64,000 nucleotides of DNA from UKL13-3 sp044353855 (GTDB lineage Bacteria; Bacteroidota; Bacteroidia; UKL13-3): positions 62,001-126,000 of the forward strand of contig JBILBF010000003.1 in NCBI GenBank assembly GCA_044353855.1. Reading direction: 5' to 3'. The position numbers were made by a program, and so were the translations under genes. Shown here piece after piece: positions 43,001-51,636 of this stretch. Every line of letters starts with the position of its first letter. The stretch's first letter is position 1. The notes beneath the pieces are model-generated. The model ran no database searches and had not been told where the DNA came from. It saw nothing but the letters and a program-made list of their open reading frames with translations.

Positions 43001-43860
43001 CCACTTCCATATAACGAGAAGCCTAAAAGTACTCTTTCTTTATCGCCTTTACCTTTATTAGCAATCATTAATGGACCCGTAACACCCATTTGCAACTCAT
43101 TATAATTGGAGTTATCCAAATAACCATTAAACGGAGAAGCTGTAATATACTCAAAACTTCTGCTCCAATTGCGGGATGGTGATTTAGTATTAATAGCAAT
43201 TGCTCCTCCGATAAAATCTCCGTATTGAGCAGGTGTACCTCCTGTAATAATTTGTATTTGATCAATTGCATTTTGCGGAATGGTAGTACTTCCACCTTGT
43301 ACACGCACACCATCAATATAATAAGCTGTTCCATCGGCACGTGCACCCCTTATCGTTGGGGTAGCTCCTGCACGCGAATCAACACCTGCTACGGTATTGG
43401 CAATTGCATTGGCATTTCGTTGTGGCAATGCCATAATTTCTTTAGATGTTTTTGTGTTTTTATTAACACCATCAGGATCAATCAATGGCTTTTTGCGAAC
43501 AATCACAACATCACCTAACTGTTGTCCTCCTTCATTTAATTCCATGGGAACATTGGTAAATGTAATTTCATCACTTGATACATTTACACCTGTAATAATT
43601 GAGTTTCTATAACCTAAATTCGTAACTTTTATAGTGTAGTTACCCGGTTGAAGGGTTTTTACGATATAAGCACCATCATCATCAGTAAGAACCGCTGCCT
43701 TGGTTACACCATTTAATTCAATTGTTACACTCACAAAGTCTAGTGGTTTTTTGGTCTTAGCGTCAAGCACTTTACCTCTAATCTCTCCTAACTGAGATTG
43801 CGCATTTGCATACATGCATAAACCAATAATTGCAAATAGTAGACTGTATATTTTTTTCAT
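40066..43860 (-). CDS. TonB-dependent receptor with carboxypeptidase-regulatory-like N-terminal domain
   Basis: 1264-residue outer-membrane receptor. Signal peptide 1-20; a CarboxypepD_reg-like domain about 24-110 (GEIRGKVLDAKTKKPLDFVS); then the plug domain (AIANTVAGVDSRAGATPTIR, RGARADGTAYYIDGVRVQGG) and a long barrel ending in RIGVALYF, whose terminal phenylalanine is a normal outer-membrane insertion signal. Substrate unknown. No SusD gene is adjacent; the partner is instead the giant secreted protein, so this is not a classical glycan-uptake pair. Confidence 0.9.
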   Translation of the reverse strand: MKKIYSLLFAIIGLCMYANAQSQLGEIRGKVLDAKTKKPLDFVSVTIELNGVTKAAVLTDDDGAYIVKTLQPGNYTIKVTNLGYRNSIITGVNVSSDEITFTNVPMELNEGGQQLGDVVIVRKKPLIDPDGVNKNTKTSKEIMALPQRNANAIANTVAGVDSRAGATPTIRGARADGTAYYIDGVRVQGGSTTIPQNAIDQIQIITGGTPAQYGDFIGGAIAINTKSPSRNWSRSFEYITASPFNGYLDNSNYNELQMGVTGPLMIANKGKGDKERVLLGFSLYGSGVFVRDGRLPITDVYKVKDEKLRQIEENPLLPQEGGGFIPAGEYLLKSDLEKVDYRQNASSYAANLQGNFIYAPNNNISVRLGYQANYSRNREFSYFHSLTNADNMPMARALTLRPYIQFTQTFAKKTEEEAKKSAISNAYYTVRFSYERNSFERTNPEHGKNIFDYGYVGGFDNYSQERYTRVSKTFGEAADSFRLADGSMIKLTSYNRLVGDQDTALLFRQADINRIKGNYTRSIYNYYNQTGQTVTNLGQLRGLGGIANGDEPNGVYSNLWASPGGVQTGYAKSLNETYTLYVQSEASVAPNRNPKAKHDLQFGFTYEQQFQRSYSVSSGGLWTLMRQLVNNQFSGYNDTGIVQANFDKNGVFQDTIKFDRLIVSSNQKNFDKQLRDKLISQSATDLNGKPIDQNTLLNTDAYDPSMYSIDMFTADELLNDGNSYINYTGYSHTGKRLNGKKSIQQFLDNPSSRPIGAYAPVYTAAWLQDKFVFKDLIVRLGVRMERFDANQLVLKDPYSLTPIYSAGDVRRGSLGIQPGDIPSTIGDDYAVYVNSANTSSNNNALAISGFRKGNDWFDRNGNPVTDPATLYKESAADGASINQNTPYLVNAGETTPTSESFEDYTPDVKLLPRIWFSFPISTTSQLFATYDVMAQRPTGGLNVAQFDDYYYLRNRLSNGAMGNPNLKMTQVTDYQFGFKQQIGQDAAIQIIGSYREFRNLLSQYRYVQAWPFDYTTYSNIDFSTVKSIQLEYELRELGNVNISANYMLQFAAGTGSNPDQSAALIQAGASGQRSIFPLDYDTRHTLKGTFDYHYKEGKEYNGPVVNGKKIFENAGLNLIFNLTSGRPYTQQLFPTPEVQAGVATRSQVKGTINGANLPSQFFTDLNIDKRFTIRSESLSGKTNMYTIRVFLWVQNVFNNINVLGAYQYTGSAYDDGFITSTFADSQKQSATNAQSLVDLYNVRVVNPGNFALPRLTRIGVALYF

Positions 43861-43952
43861 TAACCGTGAATTTACTAAGTATGAGTTAAAGTACCAATTG
43901 GTAAATTAAATTAATTCGAACTATAATATCAATATTTTATTTTATCTAAGTT

Positions 43953-44885
43953 TTAACAAAGTGTTAACTGTTTGATTTTTTGGAGTAAAACCTCAGCTAT
44001 TTTTATATATGATTGTTCTGTCCAACCTCCAACATGAGGAGAAAGTACCACATTCTTCATTTCTATCAATTGTTCAAATCGTTTTTTTTCTCCTTCATTG
44101 AGTGTCATTAATTTTTCATTTTCCATTACATCAAATCCTGCTGCTAAAATTTTGTTTGTACCTAAAGCACTTATAACATCTTCTAGGTTAATTATTTTTC
44201 CTCTTGATAAATTAAGGAGAACAATTTGTTTTTTACATTGATTAATCCAAGTTGAATTTACCCAGTTCTCTGTTTCTTGAGTGAGTGGCACATGAAAGGT
44301 TAAAATATCGGCTTGCTGTTGAATCGTTTCTAAATTTACAGCTGCTGCATATTCATTACCATAATTAACCAAATACTTATCATATACTATAACCTTAACA
44401 TCAAACCCTGATAGTTTTTTAGCAACAGCTTTTCCAGTATTTCCAAATCCTATAATCCCAATTGTTTTACCTTTCAATTCCAAACCGGTATTGCCAATTC
44501 TATCCCAAATTTTTGCCCTCACTTCCTTATCAGCTTTTTGAAGTTTTGTGGCTAAACTTAGCATCATTGCCAAAGTATGCTCACCTACAGCATCTGCGTT
44601 TGCTTCACCAGCATTGAAGTAATGAATATTATTAGCATCACAATACGTTGTATCAATATTATCAAGACCTGCTCCTGCCCTAGCTATAAATTGAAGCTTT
44701 GAACTATGTGAAAGAACATGTTGATTTATATTTAATTTAGTTCTAACAACCAAACCCGAATACTGATTAATACATGATACAAGTTCATCAAGTGAAATTG
44801 TTGGTTTATAATCCACCTCAAATCCAAGCTCGTTTAATCCATTTTCCAATATTGGATGTACATCATCGATTATTAAAACTCTCAT
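43953..44885 (-). CDS. D-2-hydroxyacid dehydrogenase, phosphoglycerate-dehydrogenase-like
   Basis: 310 residues. The NAD-binding motif is GIIGFGNTGKAVAKKL; the substrate loop is RAGAGLDNID; the catalytic histidine lies in LSPHVGGWT. There is no ACT domain, so it is a short-form enzyme: it could be SerA in serine synthesis or another 2-hydroxyacid dehydrogenase. It follows mgtE by 79 bases on the same strand; no serC or serB is nearby. Confidence 0.82.
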   Translation of the reverse strand: MRVLIIDDVHPILENGLNELGFEVDYKPTISLDELVSCINQYSGLVVRTKLNINQHVLSHSSKLQFIARAGAGLDNIDTTYCDANNIHYFNAGEANADAVGEHTLAMMLSLATKLQKADKEVRAKIWDRIGNTGLELKGKTIGIIGFGNTGKAVAKKLSGFDVKVIVYDKYLVNYGNEYAAAVNLETIQQQADILTFHVPLTQETENWVNSTWINQCKKQIVLLNLSRGKIINLEDVISALGTNKILAAGFDVMENEKLMTLNEGEKKRFEQLIEMKNVVLSPHVGGWTEQSYIKIAEVLLQKIKQLTLC

Positions 44886-44964
44886 GTTTTAGTTCTTGTT
44901 AAATAGTTGGTAAAGCAAGAGATTATACATTAGTACACAAATTGAATTGAATGGTTGCATGTAG

Positions 44965-46326
44965 CTAGAAGACATCATATAACAAGCGACCAACCGTAAA
45001 ATATACTGCTAATCCTAATAAATCATTGGTAGTTGTGATAAATGGTCCAGTTGCAATTGCAGGATCTATTTTCATTTTATTTAATACCAAAGGAATAAAT
45101 GTACCAAGAACTGTAGCAAATACGATTACACTTAGCAATGCAACACTAACGGTCATACTCAAATCCATATTACTGGAAAAAAGGATATTATACGTTAGTA
45201 AAAGTCCAGAGCAGATGATTCCATTAATTAAAGCTACCCTTAATTCTTTCCAAATTTTAGGAAGAATATTTTTAGTACCCAATGTGTTATTTGCTAAACC
45301 TTGTACCACAATTGCCGAAGACTGAACACCTGCATTTCCACCCATTGCTGCAATAAGAGACATAAAAAATGCCATTTCGGGATGAATATGTAAATCTTCC
45401 TCATACATTTCAATAAAACGTGATGAAGCAATACCTCCAAGCAACCCAATAAGCAACCAAGGTAAACGAGCACGAGATAAAATCCAGACCTTATCGGATG
45501 AATCCACATCTTCCGTAATACCCGACATCAATTGATAATCTTCGTTGGCTTCCTCTTTAATGACTTCAACAACGTCATCTACCGTAATTCGCCCTACCAA
45601 TTGGCCTAAAGCATTAACTACGGGCAATACAACTAAATCATATTTTTTAAATAAGTTGGCAATTTCTTCAGAATCTGTAGAAGTAGAAACGGAAATTACT
45701 TCCTTATTACACACATCAGAAATGCGAGAAGTTGGAGTTGCAAGTATTAAATTTTGGAGTGTAATAATACCTGTTAATCGTTCAAAATCATCAATAACAT
45801 ATACCACATAAATATTATCAATATTTTCAGCTTGCCTGCGAATCTCTTCAATACATTGAGCGACACTCCAATTAATATTTGATCTTATTAACTCAACAGC
45901 CATTAAGCTTCCAGCAGTGTGTTCATCGTAGTTCAACAATGATAATAAACTAGAAGCAAACTCAATATCGGCAAGGTTAGAAATTACATCTTCTTTGTCT
46001 TTTACCGAAAAATTAGCTAATACATAAGCTGCATCATCAGAATCCATATTTTGAATAAATGAATCTGCTATTTCTTTAGGTGAATATGATGCCAAAAAAT
46101 GTTCTCTTACATTTTCTTCCATTTCAACAAGCACTTTAATTGATTTATCTTTATCAACTAAACTCATTATTTGGCGGGCCTCATTCGGCTTTACTCTATC
46201 CAATACTTCGGCAATATCTTGGGGATACATATCGTCTAACAATGACTGCAAATCCGAGTTTTTTTCTTCCTCGAGTAGTTGTTGCAATAGTTTTACTAAA
46301 GTAATATCAACCGATATTTTCTCCAT
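44965..46326 (-). CDS. mgtE: Magnesium transporter MgtE
   Basis: 453 residues from ATG 46324-46326 (MEKISVDITLVKLL), overlapping the rsmA end by 20 bases. The N-terminal helical domain (MYPQDIAEVLDRVKPNEARQ) senses cytosolic magnesium, two CBS domains follow (about 130-260), then five membrane helices with GNAGVQSSAIVVQGLA and the pore motif DPAIATGPFITTTNDLLGL. All parts of a gated MgtE channel are present. Confidence 0.95.
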   Translation of the reverse strand: MEKISVDITLVKLLQQLLEEEKNSDLQSLLDDMYPQDIAEVLDRVKPNEARQIMSLVDKDKSIKVLVEMEENVREHFLASYSPKEIADSFIQNMDSDDAAYVLANFSVKDKEDVISNLADIEFASSLLSLLNYDEHTAGSLMAVELIRSNINWSVAQCIEEIRRQAENIDNIYVVYVIDDFERLTGIITLQNLILATPTSRISDVCNKEVISVSTSTDSEEIANLFKKYDLVVLPVVNALGQLVGRITVDDVVEVIKEEANEDYQLMSGITEDVDSSDKVWILSRARLPWLLIGLLGGIASSRFIEMYEEDLHIHPEMAFFMSLIAAMGGNAGVQSSAIVVQGLANNTLGTKNILPKIWKELRVALINGIICSGLLLTYNILFSSNMDLSMTVSVALLSVIVFATVLGTFIPLVLNKMKIDPAIATGPFITTTNDLLGLAVYFTVGRLLYDVF

Positions 46327-47110
46327 ATTGTTGTATGATTTTGGTAAGTGCAATAAAATCGGTAAACGTTAACTCTTCGGCACGTTTGTCCAAATATCCA
46401 CTGGGTTGCAATATCTCATCTTTTACATGAAATTGTTGTAACGCATTTCGTAATTTTTTTCTGCGTTGGTTAAAGCCAGCTTTTACTACTTTAAAAAATG
46501 CTTTTTCATCCACATCAGGTGGGGTTTCTTTTCGGGTAAATCTTACTACACCAGACTTTACTTTGGGAGGTGGGTTAAATACATGTTCGTGTACTGTAAA
46601 TAAATACTCAACATCATAATAGGCTTGGGTAAGCACACTTAAAATTCCATAATCTTTGGTGCGTGTACCTGATGCCAATCGTTCTCCTACTTCTTTTTGA
46701 AACATCCCGACCATTAAAGGAATATGGGTTCTGTTTTCGAGCATGGCAAATACAATTTGAGAAGAAATATTATAAGGAAAGTTTCCAATTATAGATACAG
46801 ACTGAGGGAATTTTTCTGTTATATTTAGTCGTAAAAAATCGCCTTCTATTAACGTATTTTCCAATTGAGGAAAATTCGTTTTTAAATACGGAATTGATTC
46901 CCTATCTATTTCTATAGCGTGGGTTATAAAATTTGTTTGTGGTAATAAATATTGTGTGAGCACACCCATACCTGGTCCAATTTCCAATACTGCAGGAGTA
47001 GTACATTTTTCGGTAAATGCTTTTACAATAGCAAGGGCAATGGTTTCATCAGTTAAAAAATGTTGTCCTAAATGTTTTTTTGCGCGTACGTCATTTTTGT
47101 GATTTGCCAT
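46307..47110 (-). CDS. rsmA: 16S rRNA (adenine1518/1519-N6)-dimethyltransferase
   Basis: KsgA/RsmA, 267 residues from ATG 47108-47110 (MANHKNDVRAKKHLGQHFLT); the open frame to 47152 adds an unlikely leader. SAM-binding motif EIGPGMGVLTQYLL and catalytic NFPYNIS are present. It dimethylates two adenines in helix 45 of 16S rRNA during 30S assembly. It overlaps mgtE, so both are cotranslated. Confidence 0.95.
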   Translation of the reverse strand: MANHKNDVRAKKHLGQHFLTDETIALAIVKAFTEKCTTPAVLEIGPGMGVLTQYLLPQTNFITHAIEIDRESIPYLKTNFPQLENTLIEGDFLRLNITEKFPQSVSIIGNFPYNISSQIVFAMLENRTHIPLMVGMFQKEVGERLASGTRTKDYGILSVLTQAYYDVEYLFTVHEHVFNPPPKVKSGVVRFTRKETPPDVDEKAFFKVVKAGFNQRRKKLRNALQQFHVKDEILQPSGYLDKRAEELTFTDFIALTKIIQQYGENIG

Positions 47111-47277
47111 CTTTTTATTTTCTACTATTTTGAGAAATGAAAAGCACAACACGGATGTTATCCCTAATTGGCTTACTTTTACATCTCAATAATTTAGTCC
47201 CAAAAGTACTTATTCAAAGGCATATTATTTACATGTGCTGTTTTTTTATACTTTCGCATTCGCTAAAAACATAAAAC

Positions 47278-48720
47278 ATGCATATTAATATTCAACTTAC
47301 CACTAAACAATCTGATACTGAATCGTTGTTTGTTCTTGCTCATAAAAAATCTAATTGGGCTTCATTTGGTCTCCAAAAAAATGAAATCACCTACATTGAA
47401 AAAAAGATAAAAGCTGATGATAAATTTATAACAGTAAACCAGTTTACTCGTTTGGTTTTTATTCAACTTATAGAAGAGTTTGACAAGAAAAAAAGTTACC
47501 ATGAAAAACTAGAATCGTTGCGAGGCATTGGTAACAAAGTGTGTACAAACATCAATGCACATAAATACGAAGCAATCCAAATGGTATCTGTTGATGATTT
47601 AGCTAACGAGTTACTAGCTGTAACCGAAGGATGCGCATTAAGCAACTACCAGTTTTTAAAATACAAAAGCGAGAAAGAAAAAAATACGCTGAAATCCATT
47701 TCAGTGATTAGCAAAAAAGTATCTAAAACGGATATTTCACAATTAAATATAATTACCGAATCAGTATACAAAGCGAAAGATTTAGTGAATGAACCACAAT
47801 CCTATTTAGATGCGGTAACCTTTGCCGATGAAATGAAAGGCATGGGTAAAAAAGCAGGTTTTAAGGTAGAAGTATTAAACAAAAAACAAATTGAAGCCTT
47901 AAAAATGGGTGGATTGTTATCGGTAAATATGGGTAGTCAAACACCTCCAACATTTACCATAATGGAATGGAAACCCAAAAAACATAAAAACAAACAACCT
48001 TTAGTATTAGTAGGCAAAGGTGTAGTGTATGATACAGGAGGATTAAGCCTTAAGCCAACACCAAACTCTATGGACACCATGAAGTGTGATATGGCAGGTG
48101 GTGCAGCTGTAGCAGCTACCATATTTGCAGTAGCTAAAGCAGAATTGCCTTACCATGTTATTGCCCTAGTGCCAGCAACGGATAACCGCCCCGGTGAAAA
48201 TGCCTATACTCCAGGTGATGTTATAAAAATGTACGATGGACAAACAGTTGAAGTATTAAACACGGATGCAGAAGGCCGCATGTTGTTAGCTGATGCATTG
48301 GCATATGCGAAAAAGTATAAACCGGAGTTGGTGTTAGATTTTGCAACCTTAACGGGTGCTGCTGCTGCTGCTATTGGACAATACGGAATTGTATGCATGG
48401 GAACTGCAGACGAAAAACAAAAAGCTGCCTTAAAAGAAAGTGGCAATAATGTATATGAGCGTTTGGTTGAATTTCCATTTTGGGATGAATATGCCAAACT
48501 CATTAAAAGTGATTTAGCTGATATGAAAAATATTGGTGGACCTGTTGCTGGTGCCATTACAGCAGGTAAATTCCTAGAAAAATACACCGATTACCCTTGG
48601 ATGCATTTTGATATTGCAGGACCAGCCTTTATAAGCAGTTCAGATAGCTACAGAGGCAAACAAGCGACCGGAGTTGCCGTACGTATGCTTTTTGACTTTA
48701 TTAAAAACTCGAGTAAATAA
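47278..48720 (+). CDS. pepA: Leucyl aminopeptidase (M17)
   Basis: 480 residues, cytosolic dimetal aminopeptidase. The C-terminal catalytic domain has VGKGVVYDTGGLSLKPTPNS, MKCDMAGGAAVAATI and the signature NTDAEGRMLLADAL, giving the lysine, aspartates and glutamate of both metal sites. The N-terminal domain is divergent, as usual. It is transcribed away from rsmA; the shared gap of 167 bases should contain both promoters, though none matches the consensus well. Confidence 0.93.
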   Translation: MHINIQLTTKQSDTESLFVLAHKKSNWASFGLQKNEITYIEKKIKADDKFITVNQFTRLVFIQLIEEFDKKKSYHEKLESLRGIGNKVCTNINAHKYEAIQMVSVDDLANELLAVTEGCALSNYQFLKYKSEKEKNTLKSISVISKKVSKTDISQLNIITESVYKAKDLVNEPQSYLDAVTFADEMKGMGKKAGFKVEVLNKKQIEALKMGGLLSVNMGSQTPPTFTIMEWKPKKHKNKQPLVLVGKGVVYDTGGLSLKPTPNSMDTMKCDMAGGAAVAATIFAVAKAELPYHVIALVPATDNRPGENAYTPGDVIKMYDGQTVEVLNTDAEGRMLLADALAYAKKYKPELVLDFATLTGAAAAAIGQYGIVCMGTADEKQKAALKESGNNVYERLVEFPFWDEYAKLIKSDLADMKNIGGPVAGAITAGKFLEKYTDYPWMHFDIAGPAFISSSDSYRGKQATGVAVRMLFDFIKNSSK

Positions 48721-48722
48721 TT

Positions 48723-48757
48723 AGTTTATAGCATATAGTTCATGGATCATAGCAACA
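48723..48757 (+). repeat. Heptamer array, forward (AGTTTAT AGCATAT AGTTCAT GGATCAT AGCAACA)
   Basis: Five heptamers in strict register. AGTTTAT and AGTTCAT match units at 19081 and elsewhere. It faces an oppositely oriented array at 48780-48807, and together they make an 11-bp inverted repeat (48735-48745 with 48778-48788) around a poly-T stretch. Confidence 0.65.
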
Positions 48758-48779
48758 CTATTTGTTTTTTTTTAAAACC

Positions 48780-48807
48780 ATGAACTATGATCTATTAACG
48801 AATAACT
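48780..48807 (-). repeat. Heptamer array, reverse (AGTTATT CGTTAAT AGATCAT AGTTCAT)
   Basis: Four heptamers on the minus strand ending just before pdxA. See the forward array at 48723. The hairpin formed by both arrays could act as a weak terminator for pepA. Confidence 0.6.
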
Positions 48808-48814
48808 AAAAAAT

Positions 48815-49882
48815 ATGAGCAAACTACCTATAATAGGAATCACCATAGGTGATGTAAACAGCATTAGTGTTGAAGTCATTATTAAAACATTATTGGATAA
48901 CCGTATTGCAGATTTTTGTACACCTGTGGTTTATGGTTCGCCCAAAGTTATTTCGTTTTGGAAAAAGGCAATGGGACATGCTGACTTTAACCTAAATAAT
49001 ATAAAAAATTTAGAGGAGGTACATACTAAAAAATCGAACCTATTGGTATGCTGGGACGAAGACATCGAGATTAAGCCCGGAGAGGATACCGAAATTGCTG
49101 GTAAATATGCATTCAAATCATTGGAAATGGCTACCAAAGATGTTATTGCTGGAAAAATACATGCTATTGTTACAGGGCCTTTAAACAAAAACAATGTAAA
49201 CACGCCAAGCCTTGCTTTTAAAGGACATACCGAATACTTAGCACAACAAGCCAATACCGATAACTATATCATGATGTTGGTAAGTGAGCAGCTAAAAGTT
49301 GGATTGGTTACGGGTCATGTGCCCATCAGTGAAGTAGCATCCAAGATTAGCAAGGATCTTATTTTGAAAAAATTGCGCATTATGCATAAAAGTTTGCAAC
49401 AAGATTTTAGCATAACAAAACCTAAAATTGCAGTGCTTGGTTTAAATCCGCATGCAGGTGATAATGGCCTCTTAGGTTCTGAAGACAAGGATATTATTGC
49501 GGAAGCAGTGAAAACTGCACAAGCAGAAAAGATAATTGCTTATGGCCCTTATTCAAGTGATGGTTTTTTTGGCTCACGTCAATTTCAACAATTTGATGCA
49601 GTACTTGCAATGTACCACGACCAAGGATTAATTCCCTTTAAGTACTTAGCTTTTGATGATGGTGTAAATTATACTGCTGGTTTACCTTTTGTGCGAACCT
49701 CCCCCGATCATGGAACTGCCTACAATATTGCTGGCAAAAACGAAGCATCCGAAACCTCGTTTCGCAATGCATTGTATATGGCCATAGATGTGGTGAGAAC
49801 TAGAAACGATAATTTCCAGTTAAAAGAAAATCCATTGCCTTTTAGTCCCTCTCGTAAAGAACGTTTTAGAATTGATTTTTAA
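48815..49882 (+). CDS. pdxA: 4-hydroxythreonine-4-phosphate dehydrogenase
   Basis: PdxA, 355 residues, NAD- and metal-dependent oxidation step of the DXP-dependent pyridoxal phosphate pathway. Metal-site histidines sit in GHTEYLA, NPHAGDNG and MYHDQGLIPFKYL. The N-terminal GDVNSISVEVIIKTL replaces the usual GDPAGIGPE pattern; the Bacteroidota branch of the family is divergent there. C-terminal VRTSPDHGTAYNIAGKNEA is conserved. It follows pepA by 94 bases filled with repeats. Confidence 0.92.
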   Translation: MSKLPIIGITIGDVNSISVEVIIKTLLDNRIADFCTPVVYGSPKVISFWKKAMGHADFNLNNIKNLEEVHTKKSNLLVCWDEDIEIKPGEDTEIAGKYAFKSLEMATKDVIAGKIHAIVTGPLNKNNVNTPSLAFKGHTEYLAQQANTDNYIMMLVSEQLKVGLVTGHVPISEVASKISKDLILKKLRIMHKSLQQDFSITKPKIAVLGLNPHAGDNGLLGSEDKDIIAEAVKTAQAEKIIAYGPYSSDGFFGSRQFQQFDAVLAMYHDQGLIPFKYLAFDDGVNYTAGLPFVRTSPDHGTAYNIAGKNEASETSFRNALYMAIDVVRTRNDNFQLKENPLPFSPSRKERFRIDF

Positions 49883-49907
49883 ACACCTTAGCCAAATTTT
49901 CACCAAC

Positions 49908-49940
49908 AAAAAAAGCGCCCTGCATTGCTGCCGGACGCTT
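49908..49940 (-). terminator. Terminator after rpmA
   Basis: Minus strand AAGCGTCCGG, loop, GGGCGCTT, then seven Ts; stem with some mismatches. Also lies just past the pdxA stop and could serve that gene in reverse. Confidence 0.75.
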
Positions 49941-49958
49941 ATTATAAAATCGTATTGA

Positions 49959-50225
49959 TTAAGCTTTAGCTTCTACCGGTGCGATAGAAACAAAAGAACG
50001 ATCATTTGCTTTCTTTTTGAAAACAACGTGTCCATCAACCAAAGCAAACAAGGTATGGTCTTTGCCCATTCCTACGTTATCGCCTGGGTGGTGTTTTGTA
50101 CCACGTTGACGGATGATGATATTACCAGCAATAGCTGCTTGACCACCAAATATTTTTACGCCCAAGCGCTTGCTATGCGACTCGCGACCATTTTTCGAAC
50201 TACCTGCCCCTTTTTTGTGTGCCAT
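49959..50225 (-). CDS. rpmA: 50S ribosomal protein bL27
   Basis: 88 residues beginning MAHKKGAGSSKNGRESHSKR, the conserved tail that reaches the peptidyl-transferase centre. No N-terminal extension of the Firmicutes type, so no protease maturation is needed. LGVKIFGGQAAIAGNIIIRQ and GTKHHPGDNVGMGKDHTLFA are typical. It follows rplU by 30 bases. Confidence 0.97.
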   Translation of the reverse strand: MAHKKGAGSSKNGRESHSKRLGVKIFGGQAAIAGNIIIRQRGTKHHPGDNVGMGKDHTLFALVDGHVVFKKKANDRSFVSIAPVEAKA

Positions 50226-50255
50226 GTCTTATTCTATTTAAAAGGTTGTTACTAA

Positions 50256-50567
50256 TTATGCGTTGATTGATTCAATCTGGATTTTAGTAAAATATTGGCG
50301 GTGGCCATTCATTTTACGGTATCCTTTTCTACGCTTCTTTTTGAAAACGATTACTTTGTCACCTTTTAAGTGAGTTAAAACCTTAGCTTTTACTGAGGCT
50401 CCATCTACTTTAGGCAATCCTACTTTTACTTCTCCGTTATTGTCAACTAACAATACGTCATTCAGTTCAATGCTGGCGCCTTCCTCTTGTTGCAACCTGT
50501 GCACATAAAGAGTTTGGTCTTTTTCTACTTTGAACTGTTGGCCAGCGATTTCCACTATTGCAAACAT
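50256..50567 (-). CDS. rplU: 50S ribosomal protein bL21
   Basis: 103 residues, begins MFAIVEIAGQQFKVEKDQTL; the C-terminal KVIVFKKKRRKGYRKMNGHR contacts 23S rRNA. The rplU-rpmA pair is universal. A perfect consensus promoter lies upstream. Confidence 0.97.
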   Translation of the reverse strand: MFAIVEIAGQQFKVEKDQTLYVHRLQQEEGASIELNDVLLVDNNGEVKVGLPKVDGASVKAKVLTHLKGDKVIVFKKKRRKGYRKMNGHRQYFTKIQIESINA

Positions 50568-50599
50568 ATATTTATCTATTTATTTTGATTAAAGGACGG

Positions 50600-50630
50600 C
50601 AAAGATATGGGTTAAATCCATATTTACAAA
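50600..50630 (-). promoter_or_regulatory. Promoter of rplU-rpmA
   Basis: Minus strand TTTG (50627-50630), exactly 19 bases, TATCTTTG (50600-50607). Full match to the Bacteroidota consensus; leader of about 25-30 bases. Confidence 0.8.
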
Positions 50631-50663
50631 TACTTATTTCCCAAATTTTAAAACCTTTCCATA

Positions 50664-51563
50664 CTACGATACCGACTGAAGAGCTGGTTGATCTTTAGTA
50701 TGATTGAAACCAACAAAATCTACTATGATGCGGTTCACATCAGCTGGCTTTTCAATTTGCACAAAATGGCCTGCTTGTTTTATCATGTTATATGTAGCGT
50801 GTGGAATGAGTGCAGTTGCTTTTTTGGCTATGCTTTCGGGTGTTTCGCCAAAATGCACAAGGGTATTGGGAATCATGGCATCTTTATCGCCAAAAATAGT
50901 GTGAACGGGGATGGTTATATTGGGTAAATACTGTTGTATTTGTTCGTTCAACATTGCTTTAACACCAGCCATACTCATATCTCGCCAATGCTTCATGGTA
51001 TGCGCATTCATTATTATTTTAAGTTCACTAATAATCGAATCGCTTTCGTTTTGGGTACTGTAAAAACTTTGGCGGATAGCTGATTCTAAATGAAACTCAT
51101 CTGCATAAAATAAATTTCCCATGCTCAACATACTTTGCATCATCATCACTTCATGTGAAGAAAAATATTCAAAACCTGCTGGGGCAACTAATACCAATTT
51201 GGTAGCAATATGTGGATAGCGCAAAGCAATAATTAATGCAATTTGCCCGCCCATCGAATGGCCGCACAATACCACATTTTTCAACTCCATTTTTTCAATA
51301 AAGAGTGCTACACTTTCTGCATAAAAAAATAAGGTATAAGGATAATCGCCTCTCGAGGAATAGCCATTTCCAGGTAAATCCAAAGCAATACAACGATAGT
51401 GGGTTTTTAAACCTGCAATCTGATGTTTCCAAACGGGAGCATAGTTACCTAAGCCATGTAAAAACAAAAGTGTTTGATCGCCACTTCCTTCATCCATGTA
51501 AGCAATTTGTATATCTGTATGTATGTTACATTTGTGGTGAACGTATGGATAAGTAATGAGCAT
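50664..51563 (-). CDS. Alpha/beta hydrolase
   Basis: About 299 residues from ATG 51561-51563 (MLITYPYVHHKCNIHTDIQI); the open frame to 51608 runs into the phaC terminator. Oxyanion motif LFLHGLGNYAPVW, nucleophile elbow GHSMGGQIAL, acid near IFGDKDAMIPN and histidine in QAGHFVQIEKP make a full catalytic triad. Substrate unknown. Position next to phaC might hint at polyester or thioester hydrolysis, but a terminator separates the two genes. Confidence 0.85.
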   Translation of the reverse strand: MLITYPYVHHKCNIHTDIQIAYMDEGSGDQTLLFLHGLGNYAPVWKHQIAGLKTHYRCIALDLPGNGYSSRGDYPYTLFFYAESVALFIEKMELKNVVLCGHSMGGQIALIIALRYPHIATKLVLVAPAGFEYFSSHEVMMMQSMLSMGNLFYADEFHLESAIRQSFYSTQNESDSIISELKIIMNAHTMKHWRDMSMAGVKAMLNEQIQQYLPNITIPVHTIFGDKDAMIPNTLVHFGETPESIAKKATALIPHATYNMIKQAGHFVQIEKPADVNRIIVDFVGFNHTKDQPALQSVS

Positions 51564-51576
51564 GTGTAATGATGAT

Positions 51577-51611
51577 AAAAAAACAGGTGCTTGTTGTACA
51601 ACAAACACCTG
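51577..51611 (-). terminator. Terminator after phaC
   Basis: CAGGTG, TTGTTG, tight turn, CAACAA, CACCTG with a single mismatch pair; on the minus strand a run of seven Ts follows. Strong. Confidence 0.88.
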
Positions 51612-51636
51612 CGCAATAGTAAGCTAAAAAAAGCGA

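Noticed and set aside
43953..44885. Assignment of the dehydrogenase firmly as SerA
   Set aside because: The NAD and histidine motifs are shared by several 2-hydroxyacid dehydrogenases, there is no ACT domain and no serine-pathway neighbour.
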